A DNA stretch of 64,000 nt. It comes from Mucilaginibacter sp. dw_454 (GTDB taxonomy: Bacteria; Bacteroidota; Bacteroidia; Sphingobacteriales; Sphingobacteriaceae). The translations under genes were made by a program, and so were the position numbers. The notes below the pieces were generated by a model that saw only the letters and a list, made by a program, of their open reading frames with translations, did no database searches and was not told the DNA's origin. Below are positions 1-8,126 of the stretch, one piece after another. The stretch is from positions 434,001-498,000 of the forward strand of contig NZ_JAAVVB010000003.1 in the NCBI RefSeq assembly GCF_018449775.1, in the 5' to 3' direction. How positions within the stretch are numbered: the first letter of the stretch is position 1; the number at the start of each line of letters is the position of its first letter.

Positions 1-26
1 TAACTTTATCCTGTAAATTTACAATT

Positions 27-686
27 ATGGCTACTACAGAAAGTATACAAAAGGCATATATAGATTATGTGCTCACCGAAGGCGAGCAACCGAAATCAGT
101 CTATCTCTTCGCCAAAAAAAATAAAATGCCCGAAGAAGAGTTTTACCGCTACTTCGGCTCGTTTGACGCGATTGAACAATTCATCTGGGCCGATCTGGCC
201 AAACGCACTTTAACCGAGATCAGGAGCCAGGAAGTGTGGGGACAATACTCGGCGCGCGAGAAAGCATTGTCTTTCTTCTATGCGTTTTTTGAATTGCTAA
301 AAGGCAGTCGCAGTTTTGCTGTTTACAGCGTTAAAAAGCAACCTAAGGGTTTTACCACACCAGTTATTTTTAGCGAGCTAAAAACGGTTTTTGAAAATTT
401 TGCCGATGAAATCCTAACAGAAGGAATTGAATCGAGCGAGTTATCCGACCGTAAGTTTTTCTCAAAACGTTATAAAGATGCCCTTTGGATACAGTTTGGG
501 TTTGTATTGCATTTTTGGATCAACGATAACTCTGCCGGCTTTGAAAAAACGGACGAGGCTATTGAGAAAGGCGTTAATGTTACGTTCGATCTGTTCCAGC
601 GTTCACCTATTGATAACCTGTTCGAGTACGGCAAATTTTTGGCTCAACACGGCGGACTAAAAGAAACGATGGGTTTTGGCAATTAA
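27..686 (+). CDS. TetR-fold protein, possibly COQ9-like, in an operon with an AarF/UbiB kinase
   Basis: A 219-residue soluble protein without signal peptide. Residues 1-60 have the spacing of a TetR DNA-binding unit and contain the family-like stretch EEEFYRYFGSFDAIEQFIW (residues 36-54). The rest is helical and resembles the TetR ligand-binding half. The stop codon overlaps the start of the HAD gene by 11 bases and an AarF/UbiB kinase follows, so the three are probably one operon. In eukaryotes the TetR-fold protein COQ9 binds lipids and acts with the UbiB-type kinase COQ8; a similar lipid-handling partnership is inference. The plainer alternative is a TetR-family repressor of its own operon. 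TAAATTTA just upstream (about 14-21) resembles the Bacteroidota -7 promoter box. Confidence 0.7.
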   Translation: MATTESIQKAYIDYVLTEGEQPKSVYLFAKKNKMPEEEFYRYFGSFDAIEQFIWADLAKRTLTEIRSQEVWGQYSAREKALSFFYAFFELLKGSRSFAVYSVKKQPKGFTTPVIFSELKTVFENFADEILTEGIESSELSDRKFFSKRYKDALWIQFGFVLHFWINDNSAGFEKTDEAIEKGVNVTFDLFQRSPIDNLFEYGKFLAQHGGLKETMGFGN

Positions 687-1374
687 TAATAATTCCTCCC
701 CTGCCGGGGGAGGCAAGGAGGGGGCTTTCGCAGCAATTTTTGACATGGATGGCACCATGGTAGACAATACGCCATACCATTTTAAAACCTGGCAAGCGCT
801 CTACAAAAAATACGATAAAGGCGAACTAAGCAACGAAACCTACAAAGGTGAGATTAGCGGCACGCCAATTATTGATACTATGCGCGGCTTGTTTCCGGAA
901 GCTGATGAAGACAGACTGCATGAATTGGTAGGCGAGAAAGAAAAGCTTTATCAGGAACTATATAAGCCATTTATCGCGCCGATAAACGGCTTAGAAAATC
1001 TACTGATTACTTTAAAGGATTCCGGCGTAAAGTTGGCCATGGCATCGTCAGCTACCTTAGATGATATCGATTTCGTTTTGCGCCATGTGCCTGTAAGGCA
1101 ATATTTTGATGTGATTATTGACGGAAATCGCGTTAGCAAAGGAAAACCCAACCCGCAGATATTTTTAAAAGCCGCTGCCGACCTGCAAACGAAACCGGAA
1201 GACTGTATTGTGTTTGAGGATTCAATAGCCGGCATTAAAGCAGGCAATGCTGCTGAGATGAAAGTTGTGGGCATAACCACAGCACACCCGGCAGATAAAT
1301 TGCAACCTACCAATCTTACTATTCAAGATTACACAGAACTAAACTTGCAGAAATTGCAGGCGCTATTTGGTTAG
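676..1374 (+). CDS. HAD-family phosphatase, beta-phosphoglucomutase-like
   Basis: A 232-residue cytosolic haloacid dehalogenase superfamily protein of the beta-phosphoglucomutase-like subgroup, expected to act on a small sugar phosphate or similar phosphoester. Motif I is FDMDGTMVDN with the nucleophile and acid/base pair D23 and D25. Motif II is in ASSATLDD (about 122-129), motif III is the lysine of KGKPNP (about 155) and motif IV is FEDSIAG (about 179-185). A small helical cap lies between motifs I and II. The only in-frame start is TTG at 676, inside the upstream gene. The first 16 residues (SSPAGGGKEG and flanks) are encoded by a G/C-rich palindrome like the intergenic repeats, so this tail is probably not a conserved part of the enzyme. 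The substrate cannot be told from sequence. Confidence 0.85.
   Translation: MAINNNSSPAGGGKEGAFAAIFDMDGTMVDNTPYHFKTWQALYKKYDKGELSNETYKGEISGTPIIDTMRGLFPEADEDRLHELVGEKEKLYQELYKPFIAPINGLENLLITLKDSGVKLAMASSATLDDIDFVLRHVPVRQYFDVIIDGNRVSKGKPNPQIFLKAAADLQTKPEDCIVFEDSIAGIKAGNAAEMKVVGITTAHPADKLQPTNLTIQDYTELNLQKLQALFG
690..723. repeat. G/C-rich palindrome overlapping the start of the HAD gene
   Basis: CCTCCCC-TGCC-GGGGGAGG followed by CAAGGAGGGGG forms a strong hairpin. It resembles one arm of the CCCCTCTCAAGAGGGG type repeat at 36587-36699. It sits inside the N-terminal codons of the HAD phosphatase, where it could mask the start of translation. Confidence 0.5.
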
Positions 1375-1474
1375 GTGGTTTATGGTTCTTAGTTAATGGT
1401 TCATGGCGATAAGCTAATTTCCAAAAACTTTAACTAATCTCCATGAACTATCAACCATGAACTCTTAACTAACA

Positions 1475-2803
1475 ATGAATAAAGAACAAAACAGTATACC
1501 AACCTCCAAAGTTGAACGGTCGGCTAAGTTTGTGAAGACCGGTTTCAAGGTTGGTGGTAACTATATCAAACATTACTCCAAGAAACTGTTTAACCCCGAG
1601 CTTGACCGCACAGAGCTAAACGAAGACAACGCGGCCGACATTTACCAATCATTAAGTGAATTGAAGGGCAGCGCGCTAAAAGTGGCGCAAATGCTGAGCA
1701 TGGATAAAAACCTGCTGCCAAAGGCTTATGTCGACAAATTTACGCAGTCGCAATACAACGCACCGCCTTTGTCGGGGCCACTGATTGTACAGACGTTTAA
1801 GAAATACTTCGGTAAATCGCCGGAGCAGATCTACGATAAATTTAATATCCGTTCAAGCAATGCAGCTTCGATAGGGCAAGTACACCAGGCCGAGCTAAAT
1901 GGCAAAAAGCTGGCTGTGAAAATTCAATATCCGGGCGTAGGCGATTCGATATCATCCGACTTGAAACTGGTGAAACCGTTTGCATTCCGCTTGTTGGGTA
2001 TGAGCGAAAAGGAACTGGATGTTTATATGCGCGAGGTTGAAGAACGGTTACTGGAAGAAACCGATTACGAGCTGGAAGTGCGCCGGTCGATAGAGTTTAG
2101 TACTGCTTGCGCTAAGCTGGATAATGTTGTTTTCCCGACTTATTACCCTGAACTATCCGGCCGTCGTATTATTACGATGGACTGGCTGGAAGGTAAGCAC
2201 CTGCGCGAGTTTTTAGCGACTAACCCATCGCAGGAAATAAGAAACCAGATAGGGCAGGCGCTTTGGGATTTTTATAATTACCAGCAGCATGAGCTGCGGG
2301 CTGTACATGCCGACCCGCATCCGGGTAACTTCATGATCACTGCCGAAAACAAACTCGGTGTGATAGACTTTGGCTGTATTAAAGAAATGCCGGATGATTT
2401 TTATTACCCTTTCTTTTCTTTGACCGCGAGTAACCTATTAGAGAACAAAGAAGAAACCATCAAAGCTTTCCGCAAGCTGGAAATGATCTGGAAGACCGAC
2501 ACGCCGGAGCAGGTGGAATTTTATTATAACTTTTATAGGGAGATGATTATTCTGTTTGCCAAACCTTACATGTCGAGTGAGTTCGATTTTGGGCCGACTG
2601 ATTTTTTTGACCAACTCTATGCCGTTGGCGAAAAACTATCTAAAATGCCTGAATTTAAAACAGCCCGCGGGGTGAAGCATTTCATTTATGTAAACCGTAC
2701 CAATTTTGGCTTATACAATATTCTGCATGAGCTACAGGCCAAGGTTAAAACCGATACTTACCGCCCGCATGTAGTTGATCATATTGAAATGGATGTGGCA
2801 TAG
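1475..2803 (+). CDS. AarF/UbiB (ABC1) family atypical kinase
   Basis: A 442-residue member of the ABC1/AarF/UbiB/COQ8 atypical kinase family, which has ATPase activity and supports isoprenoid quinone or lipid metabolism at the membrane. The family-specific KxGQ-like segment is ELKGSALKVAQMLSMD (about 63-78). The Ala-rich nucleotide loop is NAASIGQVHQA (about 128-138), the ATP lysine is in VKIQYPG (about 147-153), the catalytic loop is HADPHPGNF (about 278-286) and the metal-binding DFG-like motif is VIDFG (about 294-298). No transmembrane segment is seen. Bacteroidota make menaquinone, so a role in menaquinone or other prenyl lipid biology is inference. It follows the TetR-fold and HAD genes after about 100 bases of spacer that contains short inverted ATGGTTCA/TGAAC words. 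Confidence 0.9.
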   Translation: MNKEQNSIPTSKVERSAKFVKTGFKVGGNYIKHYSKKLFNPELDRTELNEDNAADIYQSLSELKGSALKVAQMLSMDKNLLPKAYVDKFTQSQYNAPPLSGPLIVQTFKKYFGKSPEQIYDKFNIRSSNAASIGQVHQAELNGKKLAVKIQYPGVGDSISSDLKLVKPFAFRLLGMSEKELDVYMREVEERLLEETDYELEVRRSIEFSTACAKLDNVVFPTYYPELSGRRIITMDWLEGKHLREFLATNPSQEIRNQIGQALWDFYNYQQHELRAVHADPHPGNFMITAENKLGVIDFGCIKEMPDDFYYPFFSLTASNLLENKEETIKAFRKLEMIWKTDTPEQVEFYYNFYREMIILFAKPYMSSEFDFGPTDFFDQLYAVGEKLSKMPEFKTARGVKHFIYVNRTNFGLYNILHELQAKVKTDTYRPHVVDHIEMDVA

Positions 2804-2827
2804 GAAAGTATATAGTTGCTTGATTTT

Positions 2828-2985
2828 AACAGGAAACTCCTATGGAGTTCATTGTGTTTTTTATATTTTTCTATAAACAGGCGACCCTTACAGGGTCATT
2901 TGCGTGATAGATCCGTAGGAACTCACTGTTTGTAGAAAGTGTAATTTTTTTAATATCAGCTCCGTAGGAGCGTCCTGTTGCTAAG
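2828..2985. repeat. Two-unit CCGTAGGA / ACAGG hairpin repeat
   Basis: The gene-poor 230 bases after the AarF gene hold two related units. Unit 1 runs from AACTCCTATGGAGTT through TTTTTCTATAAACAGG to GACCCTTACAGGGTC; unit 2 runs from GATCCGTAGGAACTC through TGTTTGTAGAAA to GCTCCGTAGGAGCGTCCTG. Each unit has a short palindrome, a T-rich linker with a TAGAAA or CTATAAACAG word, and a second palindrome. I know similar CTCCGTAGGAG...TTTGTAGAAA elements from many Bacteroidota intergenic regions. No ORF is supported here. Confidence 0.6.
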
Positions 2986-3033
2986 CTTATTTGGGTCAGA
3001 CACTAATTATTATATTTACCAAAACTTACAACT

Positions 3034-3348
3034 ATGCAATTAAAGAACACTTTTAGCCACCAGGTATATTTCTGGTTAAATGATAAGGCCGATTTGCCTA
3101 AACTGATAGAGGGCCTGAACGTTTTAGTGCCGATAACTTCTATCCGAAATATCCACATTGGTGTACCGGCCCCGAGCGAGCCGCGCGACGTAATTGAAAG
3201 CAGTTATGATGCTTCGTTATGTGTACTGTTTAATAACCTGGCAGACCATGACCATTACCAGGTTGACCCGCTACACGATATTTTTAGAGAACAATATGCC
3301 GATGTGCTTTGCAAAAGGGTTATGGTGCTGGATAGTGTGGATGCGTAG
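3034..3348 (+). CDS. Dabb-family (stress-responsive alpha/beta barrel) protein
   Basis: A 104-residue protein of the dimeric alpha/beta barrel Dabb family. The N-terminal strand FSHQVYFWLNDKAD and the pattern L..GL..L......I....IGVPAPSEPRDVIESSYD (about residues 8-62) match the family: a first histidine-bearing strand, a helix, then the strand that ends in the SYD/ALCVLFN stretch, and a C-terminal DPLHDIFR helix. Such proteins are small cytosolic dimers of mostly unknown substrate; some plant members are stress induced. It stands alone and is followed by a good terminator at 3366-3398. The ORF starts at ATG 3034 and there is no better alternative. Confidence 0.85.
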   Translation: MQLKNTFSHQVYFWLNDKADLPKLIEGLNVLVPITSIRNIHIGVPAPSEPRDVIESSYDASLCVLFNNLADHDHYQVDPLHDIFREQYADVLCKRVMVLDSVDA

Positions 3349-3365
3349 GAAAAAATACTATAAAC

Positions 3366-3398
3366 AAAAAGAGGCGATGTAAAACATCGCCTCTTTTT
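3366..3398 (+). terminator. Rho-independent terminator after the Dabb gene
   Basis: A perfect 15-bp stem (AAAAAGAGGCGATGT and its complement) with loop AAA at 3381-3383 ends in a T run. The A run on the left means it could also work on the minus strand. Confidence 0.85.
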
Positions 3399-3413
3399 GT
3401 TTATTATCACTTT

Positions 3414-3501
3414 GTCATTGCGAGCGTAGCGTGGCAATCTCCGGCTCGCTGATTAATCGCTCGTTCAGAGATCGTCACGCTCGTACCTCGCTCACGATGA
3501 C
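3414..3501. repeat. GTCA hairpin-pair repeat, hybrid stems ATTGC/ATCGT
   Basis: Left arm starts GTCATTGCGAG and folds by ATTGC/GCAAT; right arm, read on the minus strand, starts GTCATCGTGAG and folds by ATCGT/ACGAT. The two arms are inverted and about 35 bases apart. The right arm is identical over about 34 bases to that of the repeat at 21782. A further partial arm follows to about 3545. Lies between convergent genes. Confidence 0.75.
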
Positions 3502-3564
3502 GTGGATGGTGAGCGAGGTACGAGCGCTGGTCTTTCGCTCTATGACGCGACAGGTTACTAGGCT

Positions 3565-4269
3565 TTAAAAGCGCTCAATATCGCCGCTGCCTGATTTGTT
3601 TTTAGATATATTTTTGGGGTTGCCGCCATAATGTATATCGCCGGAACCCGAAACATGAGCAGCCAGGCTGCTATTGGCAATTACCGAAGCATCGCCGGAG
3701 CCTGTGATAGAAATTTTGGTATTATTCACAGTAAAGTCGCGAGCGGTATAATCGCCAGATCCGCTGATGTCTACATCCTGGTTGTCTGCACGGCCCGATA
3801 ATTTTACATCGCCAGATCCGGTTATCGAAGCGCTTAAATTTTTAGCGTTTAATTTACCCTGTACATCGCCAGATCCGGTTACTTTCAGCCTGATATTTTC
3901 GGCGTTTAATCCCTCTTTAAAGTATATATCGCCAGAACCGGTTACTGTTATACCGTCGATATTTTTTACGGTTACATAAATCACCACTTTCTTGTTGTTG
4001 AAAATATTGTGCCAGCCACTCATTACGTGGTTTTTGCTATGGATGTTCAATGTGCCGCCTCTTACATCGGTCAATACTTCTTTAATCACATCGGCAGGCG
4101 CTTCTACCTTTACAGATTCGGTATTGCCCTGGGTAATGTAAACATCAAATGAGCCGGACTCATCAATAGCATGAAAGCCCGAAAGATGTCTGTCTTCAAT
4201 ATTAGCTGCGTAAGTTTGCCCTACACCGATAAATAGTAGTAGTGCGATAAAAATTTTAATAGTTTTCAT
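3565..4269 (-). CDS. Head-GIN (DUF2807) domain secreted protein
   Basis: A 234-residue exported protein of the putative autotransporter adhesin head-GIN (DUF2807) family. A signal peptide is clear (residues 1-21, cut after TYA). The body is a right-handed beta solenoid predicted from seven GSGD turns (TGSGDIY, TGSGDVQ, TGSGDVK, SGSGDYT, TGSGDAS, SGSGDIH, SGSGDIE) spaced about 18-22 residues apart, plus an N-terminal part that begins DRHLSGFHAIDESGSFDVYITQ, typical of this family. No barrel or anchor is present, so it is probably periplasmic or surface-associated rather than a true autotransporter. Members are very common in Bacteroidota and their function is unknown. It is transcribed alone. 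Confidence 0.88.
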   Translation of the reverse strand: MKTIKIFIALLLFIGVGQTYAANIEDRHLSGFHAIDESGSFDVYITQGNTESVKVEAPADVIKEVLTDVRGGTLNIHSKNHVMSGWHNIFNNKKVVIYVTVKNIDGITVTGSGDIYFKEGLNAENIRLKVTGSGDVQGKLNAKNLSASITGSGDVKLSGRADNQDVDISGSGDYTARDFTVNNTKISITGSGDASVIANSSLAAHVSGSGDIHYGGNPKNISKNKSGSGDIERF

Positions 4270-4336
4270 GAGTGTCTAAGTTTTGTTTTTCTATAGGACG
4301 TTGTTGGGATTGCAATGGTTACAGAAAATATAAAAA

Positions 4337-6019
4337 TTAGTCTACCATTACGCCTACATAATAATTAAAGGTATCTACCTCAAAGTTGTCTTTAGTGATG
4401 CCATCAATAGCAACGGGCGCAAAATAACCCGGTCCAGGGGTGATAAATTTCCATTCGCCGCCCTTGGCCCTTACTTTTAATGGCATGGCAAATTTGGGTA
4501 CGCTGGCAATCCATTTTGCATAAAGTTTACCTTGTACCTCTACAAACTCCACTACAGGCAGTTGCGCGGTATGCAGGTATTGATCAAAAATAGGCAACAG
4601 GTTTTTGCCCGACTCGCGAGTAATATAACCGGTAATATCGTCGTAAGTAACGGTTTGATGATAAAATGTTTTGTTTAAGCCGCGCAAAATATTGCGCCAT
4701 TTGTCGTCATCGTCAATCACCGTACGTATCATGTTTAAAAGCACCGAACCTTTGTTGTACATATCGGTCGAGCCTTCTTTGTTTACGTTATAAGGGCCAA
4801 CAACAGGTTCGTCGTTTTGAATAGTTTTGCGCAAGCCGTTTACATACTGCTGTCCGGCCAGCTTGGTCGAAATACTTTCAACAAACAGCGACTCAGAGTA
4901 GTCGGTAAAGCTTTCATGGATCCACATATCACCCAAATCTTTCGAAGTAATGTTATTGCCAAACCATTCGTGCCCGCTTTCATGCACAATAATATAATCC
5001 CAGGTTAAACCAAGGCCCGTGCCTGACAGATCAATGCCCTGTGGTTTGCCACGGTGGCCTGCATAGTAACCATTAACATAATGATTGCCATAAGCCACAC
5101 CGCTTTGGTGTTCCATACCCAGGTGCGGGGTTTCTATCAGTTTATAGCCATCTTCATACCATGGGTAAGGGCCAAACCAATATTCGAACGCTTTCAACAT
5201 GCGCGGCACGTTGGCGGCAAATTGTTTTTTTGCTTTGTCTATGTTATAGCTCAGTACCCAAAAATCGGTGGTTAGTTTGCCTTTTTCGCCGTTATAGATA
5301 TCGCCGAAATGAACATAGTTACCTATGTTGGCCTCAACATCGTAGTTATTAATTGGGTTGCCTACAAACCAGTCAAAACGGGTATAGCCATCCTTCAATA
5401 CTGTCTTTTTACGCAGGCGACCGTTAGATACATCCAGTAATCCTTTTGGGGCGCTGATGCTGATCAGCATGCTATCAACCTCGTCGGCCTGCTGATCTTT
5501 ATTTGGCCACCAGATGCTGGCACCGGCACCCTGGCAAGCGGTAGCTACCCAAGGGTTACCTAATGAGTCGGTAGTATAAACTACGCCACCATCCCATGGA
5601 GCGTTTTTAGCAATAGTCGGGTTACCCGAGTAAAATACGGTAAACTCGTCTTTGCTGCCTTGCGTTATGGTATTGGGGAAGGTTACAAAAACGGCGTTAT
5701 CGTCGCGGGTGTAGGGTAACTCTTTGCCTTTATAAATTACTTTCTCCACTTTCAGGTTAGCATACAAGTCAAACTGCAGCTTGGTGAAATCCTGCGTAGC
5801 AGTAAACTTAAACAGGTTGCTGCCGCTGATGAATTTTTTGTCGATATCAAACTTCACATCCAGGTGATAGTAATTGATATCGTAACAGGTGCGCAGGGGG
5901 GTTAACATGCCGCGTAGGGTGTCGGCGTGTGTAAAAGTTTCTTTTTTGGTGCCTAATTGCGCCTGGGCATTTAGCGATGCCGCAGTTAAAAGGATCAATA
6001 GCGATCGGAATAATTTCAT
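4337..6019 (-). CDS. Secreted M1-family zinc metallopeptidase
   Basis: A 560-residue exported gluzincin aminopeptidase. Signal peptide residues 1-20 (SLNAQA). An N-terminal beta domain (about 40-240) starts with the typical YDINYYHLDVKFDIDKKFISG. The zinc motif is HESGHEWFG (HExxH at about 346-350) with the third ligand in the helix ESFTDYSES (about 369-377). The exopeptidase signature GxMEN is represented by LGMEHQSGVAYG (about 299-310), where His replaces Asn; this is common in this bacterial subgroup. It has no separate C-terminal HEAT domain, so it is shorter than PepN. It probably trims peptides in the periplasm. It stands alone on the minus strand. Confidence 0.92.
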   Translation of the reverse strand: MKLFRSLLILLTAASLNAQAQLGTKKETFTHADTLRGMLTPLRTCYDINYYHLDVKFDIDKKFISGSNLFKFTATQDFTKLQFDLYANLKVEKVIYKGKELPYTRDDNAVFVTFPNTITQGSKDEFTVFYSGNPTIAKNAPWDGGVVYTTDSLGNPWVATACQGAGASIWWPNKDQQADEVDSMLISISAPKGLLDVSNGRLRKKTVLKDGYTRFDWFVGNPINNYDVEANIGNYVHFGDIYNGEKGKLTTDFWVLSYNIDKAKKQFAANVPRMLKAFEYWFGPYPWYEDGYKLIETPHLGMEHQSGVAYGNHYVNGYYAGHRGKPQGIDLSGTGLGLTWDYIIVHESGHEWFGNNITSKDLGDMWIHESFTDYSESLFVESISTKLAGQQYVNGLRKTIQNDEPVVGPYNVNKEGSTDMYNKGSVLLNMIRTVIDDDDKWRNILRGLNKTFYHQTVTYDDITGYITRESGKNLLPIFDQYLHTAQLPVVEFVEVQGKLYAKWIASVPKFAMPLKVRAKGGEWKFITPGPGYFAPVAIDGITKDNFEVDTFNYYVGVMVD

Positions 6020-6063
6020 GGAGATCAGGGTAATTTTACTCCCAAATATACTATTATCTGCTA

Positions 6064-6498
6064 TTAATGCCTGCGCACTAATCGAAGAATTGCTGCACAG
6101 GCTGCGCCGGTGTTATTGTCGCCACTATAAAAGCCAATGACCTTGCCTTTTACCCCATAAACATCGGCAGCATAGACTTTGCCATCCGCCAAAAAAGCTA
6201 TGGGTTTATACTTTACTCCGTAGTTATCGGCATTAAAAATGGTTTTGCCTTCTATGTAGCCAACCACGTAGTCTTTTACCTCATAAACATCGGCCGAATA
6301 GATCTTTCCGTCCTCTATAAAACCTACAACTTTTTTACTTAGGCCGTAAGCATTAGCAATATAAATTTTGCCACCATCAAAAAAACCACAAGGGTTGGTG
6401 TTCCTTAGCTCGTAAGTATCGGCAGCATATAGGGTTTGAGCATGGGCAGACATTGCCCAAAACAACATCGAGAAGAGTATAGCGGTTAAGGTTTTCAT
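6064..6498 (-). CDS. 4-fold beta flower repeat protein
   Basis: A 144-residue exported protein (signal peptide residues 1-20, ending SAHA). It consists of five imperfect units of about 21 residues, each with the pattern GKIYxADxYGVKxKVVGFIED: TLYAADTYEL, GKIYIANAYG, GKIYSADVYE, GKTIFNADNYG and GKVYAADVYG. The pattern matches what is called a 4-fold beta flower protein in Bacteroidota annotation. No catalytic residues stand out. A short tail with a basic end (RLVRRH) follows the repeats. The gene ends 45 bases before the M1 peptidase gene on the same strand, so co-transcription is possible. Function unknown. Confidence 0.7.
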   Translation of the reverse strand: MKTLTAILFSMLFWAMSAHAQTLYAADTYELRNTNPCGFFDGGKIYIANAYGLSKKVVGFIEDGKIYSADVYEVKDYVVGYIEGKTIFNADNYGVKYKPIAFLADGKVYAADVYGVKGKVIGFYSGDNNTGAACAAILRLVRRH

Positions 6499-6579
6499 TA
6501 TAACATAAATATAGTGTAAAAATCACGACAAAATAGTATAACTAATCTCCAATCACTAACCTCTAATCTCTAAAAACCT

Positions 6580-6587
6580 TACCTTTG
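6580..6587 (+). promoter_or_regulatory. Candidate Bacteroidota -7 promoter box upstream of lpdA
   Basis: TACCTTTG matches the TAnnTTTG -7 consensus of the Bacteroidota housekeeping sigma factor and lies 20 bases before the lpdA ATG. No clear TTG box is seen at -33, so support is partial. Confidence 0.45.
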
Positions 6588-6606
6588 CGCCACAAATACT
6601 ACTACT

Positions 6607-8010
6607 ATGCAATATGATGTTATCGTTATAGGTTCTGGGCCGGGTGGTTACGTAGCCGCTATACGTTGTGCCCAGCTTGGTTTAAAAACAGCTTGTATTG
6701 AAAAATACGCCACCTACGGAGGCACTTGCCTTAACGTAGGCTGTATCCCCTCAAAAGCGCTGTTAGACTCGTCCGAGCATTTTTATAATGCGGGCCACAC
6801 CTTTGCTACCCACGGTATTAACCTTAAAGACTTAAAGGTTGATATAACCCAGATGATGAAACGTAAAGTTGATGTAGTGGCTAAGAACACCAGCGGTATC
6901 AGCTTCCTGTTCAAAAAGAACAAGATTGACGGCTACCAGGGTATGGGTTCGTTTAAAGATAAAAATACCATCATTATAACAAAAGAGGATGGCAGTACAC
7001 AGGAGATTACCGCTACTAACGTCATCATTGCTACCGGCTCAAAACCATCAAGCCTGCCTTTTATTAAGATCGATAAAAAACGTATCATCACATCTACCGA
7101 AGCTTTGTCTTTGCCTGAAATTCCTAAACACCTGATACTGATTGGTGGTGGTGTTATTGGCTTGGAGTTGGGTTCGGTTTATGCACGCCTGGGCGCTAAA
7201 GTGTCGGTAATTGAGTTTATGGATGGCATTATCCCAACCATGGATAAAGCTTTAGGTAAAGAGCTGCAAAAGGTTTTACAAAAACAGGGCATGGAGTTTT
7301 ACCTGGGCCATAAAGTAACCGGCGCTACGGTAAAAGGTAAAGAGGTTACGGTTACTTTCGATTCGCCGACCGGCGAGAAGAAAGAGCTGAAAGGCGATTA
7401 CTGCCTGGTAGCTGTTGGCCGTATTGCTTATACTGACAGTTTAGGTTTAGATAAAATTGGTTTAACCGTTGAAGAACGAGGCCGCAAAATTACGGTTGAC
7501 GACCATATGCAAACCAGCGTTAAAGGTGTTTACGCCATTGGCGACGTGATCCGCGGAGCAATGCTGGCCCATAAAGCCGAAGACGAGGGCACCTTTGTTG
7601 CCGAAAGCATTGTCGGCCAAAAACCGCATATTAATTATAACCTGATACCGGGTGTGGTTTACACCTGGCCGGAAGTTGCCGCAGTTGGCCAAACCGAAGA
7701 GCAGCTGAAAGAAAAAGGCGTGAAATATAAAACAGGCTCGTTCCCTTTCCGCGCAAGCGGCAGGGCAGTAGCCAGCGGCGACCTGGATGGTTTTGTTAAA
7801 GTATTGGCCGATGCCGGTACCGACGAGATCCTGGGTGTACATATCATCGGTCCACGTGCGGCAGATATGATTGCCGAGGCTGTAGTAGCCATGGAATATC
7901 GCGCCAGCGCCGAAGACATTAGTCGCATGAGCCATGCGCATCCAACGTATACTGAAGCATTACGCGAAGCTTGTTTAGCTGCTACAGATAACAGACCGAT
8001 ACATATTTAA
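6607..8010 (+). CDS. lpdA: Dihydrolipoyl dehydrogenase (E3)
   Basis: A 467-residue flavoprotein that reoxidises dihydrolipoamide in 2-oxoacid dehydrogenase complexes and the glycine cleavage system, using FAD and NAD. Visible in order: FAD-binding GSGPGG (residues 9-14), the redox-active disulfide motif GGTCLNVGCIPSK with C41 and C46, NAD-binding GGGVIGLELGS (about 180-190), the second FAD motif YAIGDV (about 310-315) and the C-terminal dimer domain with the catalytic base in SHAHPTYTEA (about 443-452). Length is normal. No other complex subunit is nearby, so it serves complexes encoded elsewhere. Start ATG 6607 is fixed by the alignment of the FAD motif. Confidence 0.97.
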   Translation: MQYDVIVIGSGPGGYVAAIRCAQLGLKTACIEKYATYGGTCLNVGCIPSKALLDSSEHFYNAGHTFATHGINLKDLKVDITQMMKRKVDVVAKNTSGISFLFKKNKIDGYQGMGSFKDKNTIIITKEDGSTQEITATNVIIATGSKPSSLPFIKIDKKRIITSTEALSLPEIPKHLILIGGGVIGLELGSVYARLGAKVSVIEFMDGIIPTMDKALGKELQKVLQKQGMEFYLGHKVTGATVKGKEVTVTFDSPTGEKKELKGDYCLVAVGRIAYTDSLGLDKIGLTVEERGRKITVDDHMQTSVKGVYAIGDVIRGAMLAHKAEDEGTFVAESIVGQKPHINYNLIPGVVYTWPEVAAVGQTEEQLKEKGVKYKTGSFPFRASGRAVASGDLDGFVKVLADAGTDEILGVHIIGPRAADMIAEAVVAMEYRASAEDISRMSHAHPTYTEALREACLAATDNRPIHI

Positions 8011-8048
8011 TTTCGGATACCGGAATTTCGATTTCGGATTTGATTTTT

Positions 8049-8080
8049 AAAAAGACCTGCCAATTTTGATGGGTCTTTTT
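8049..8080 (+). terminator. Rho-independent terminator after lpdA
   Basis: AAAAAGACC and GGGTCTTTTT pair around a short loop with inner TGCCA/TGG pairs, followed by GTTTATTT. Confidence 0.65.
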
Positions 8081-8126
8081 GTTTATTTGACTGATTTGCT
8101 ATCTTTAACAAACGCAATCCTTATCT

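Noticed and set aside
7462..7941. 159-residue ORF antisense to lpdA
   Set aside because: It is fully inside a strongly conserved gene, has no upstream signals and reflects the codon pattern of the sense strand. The same holds for the other long antisense frames in the window.
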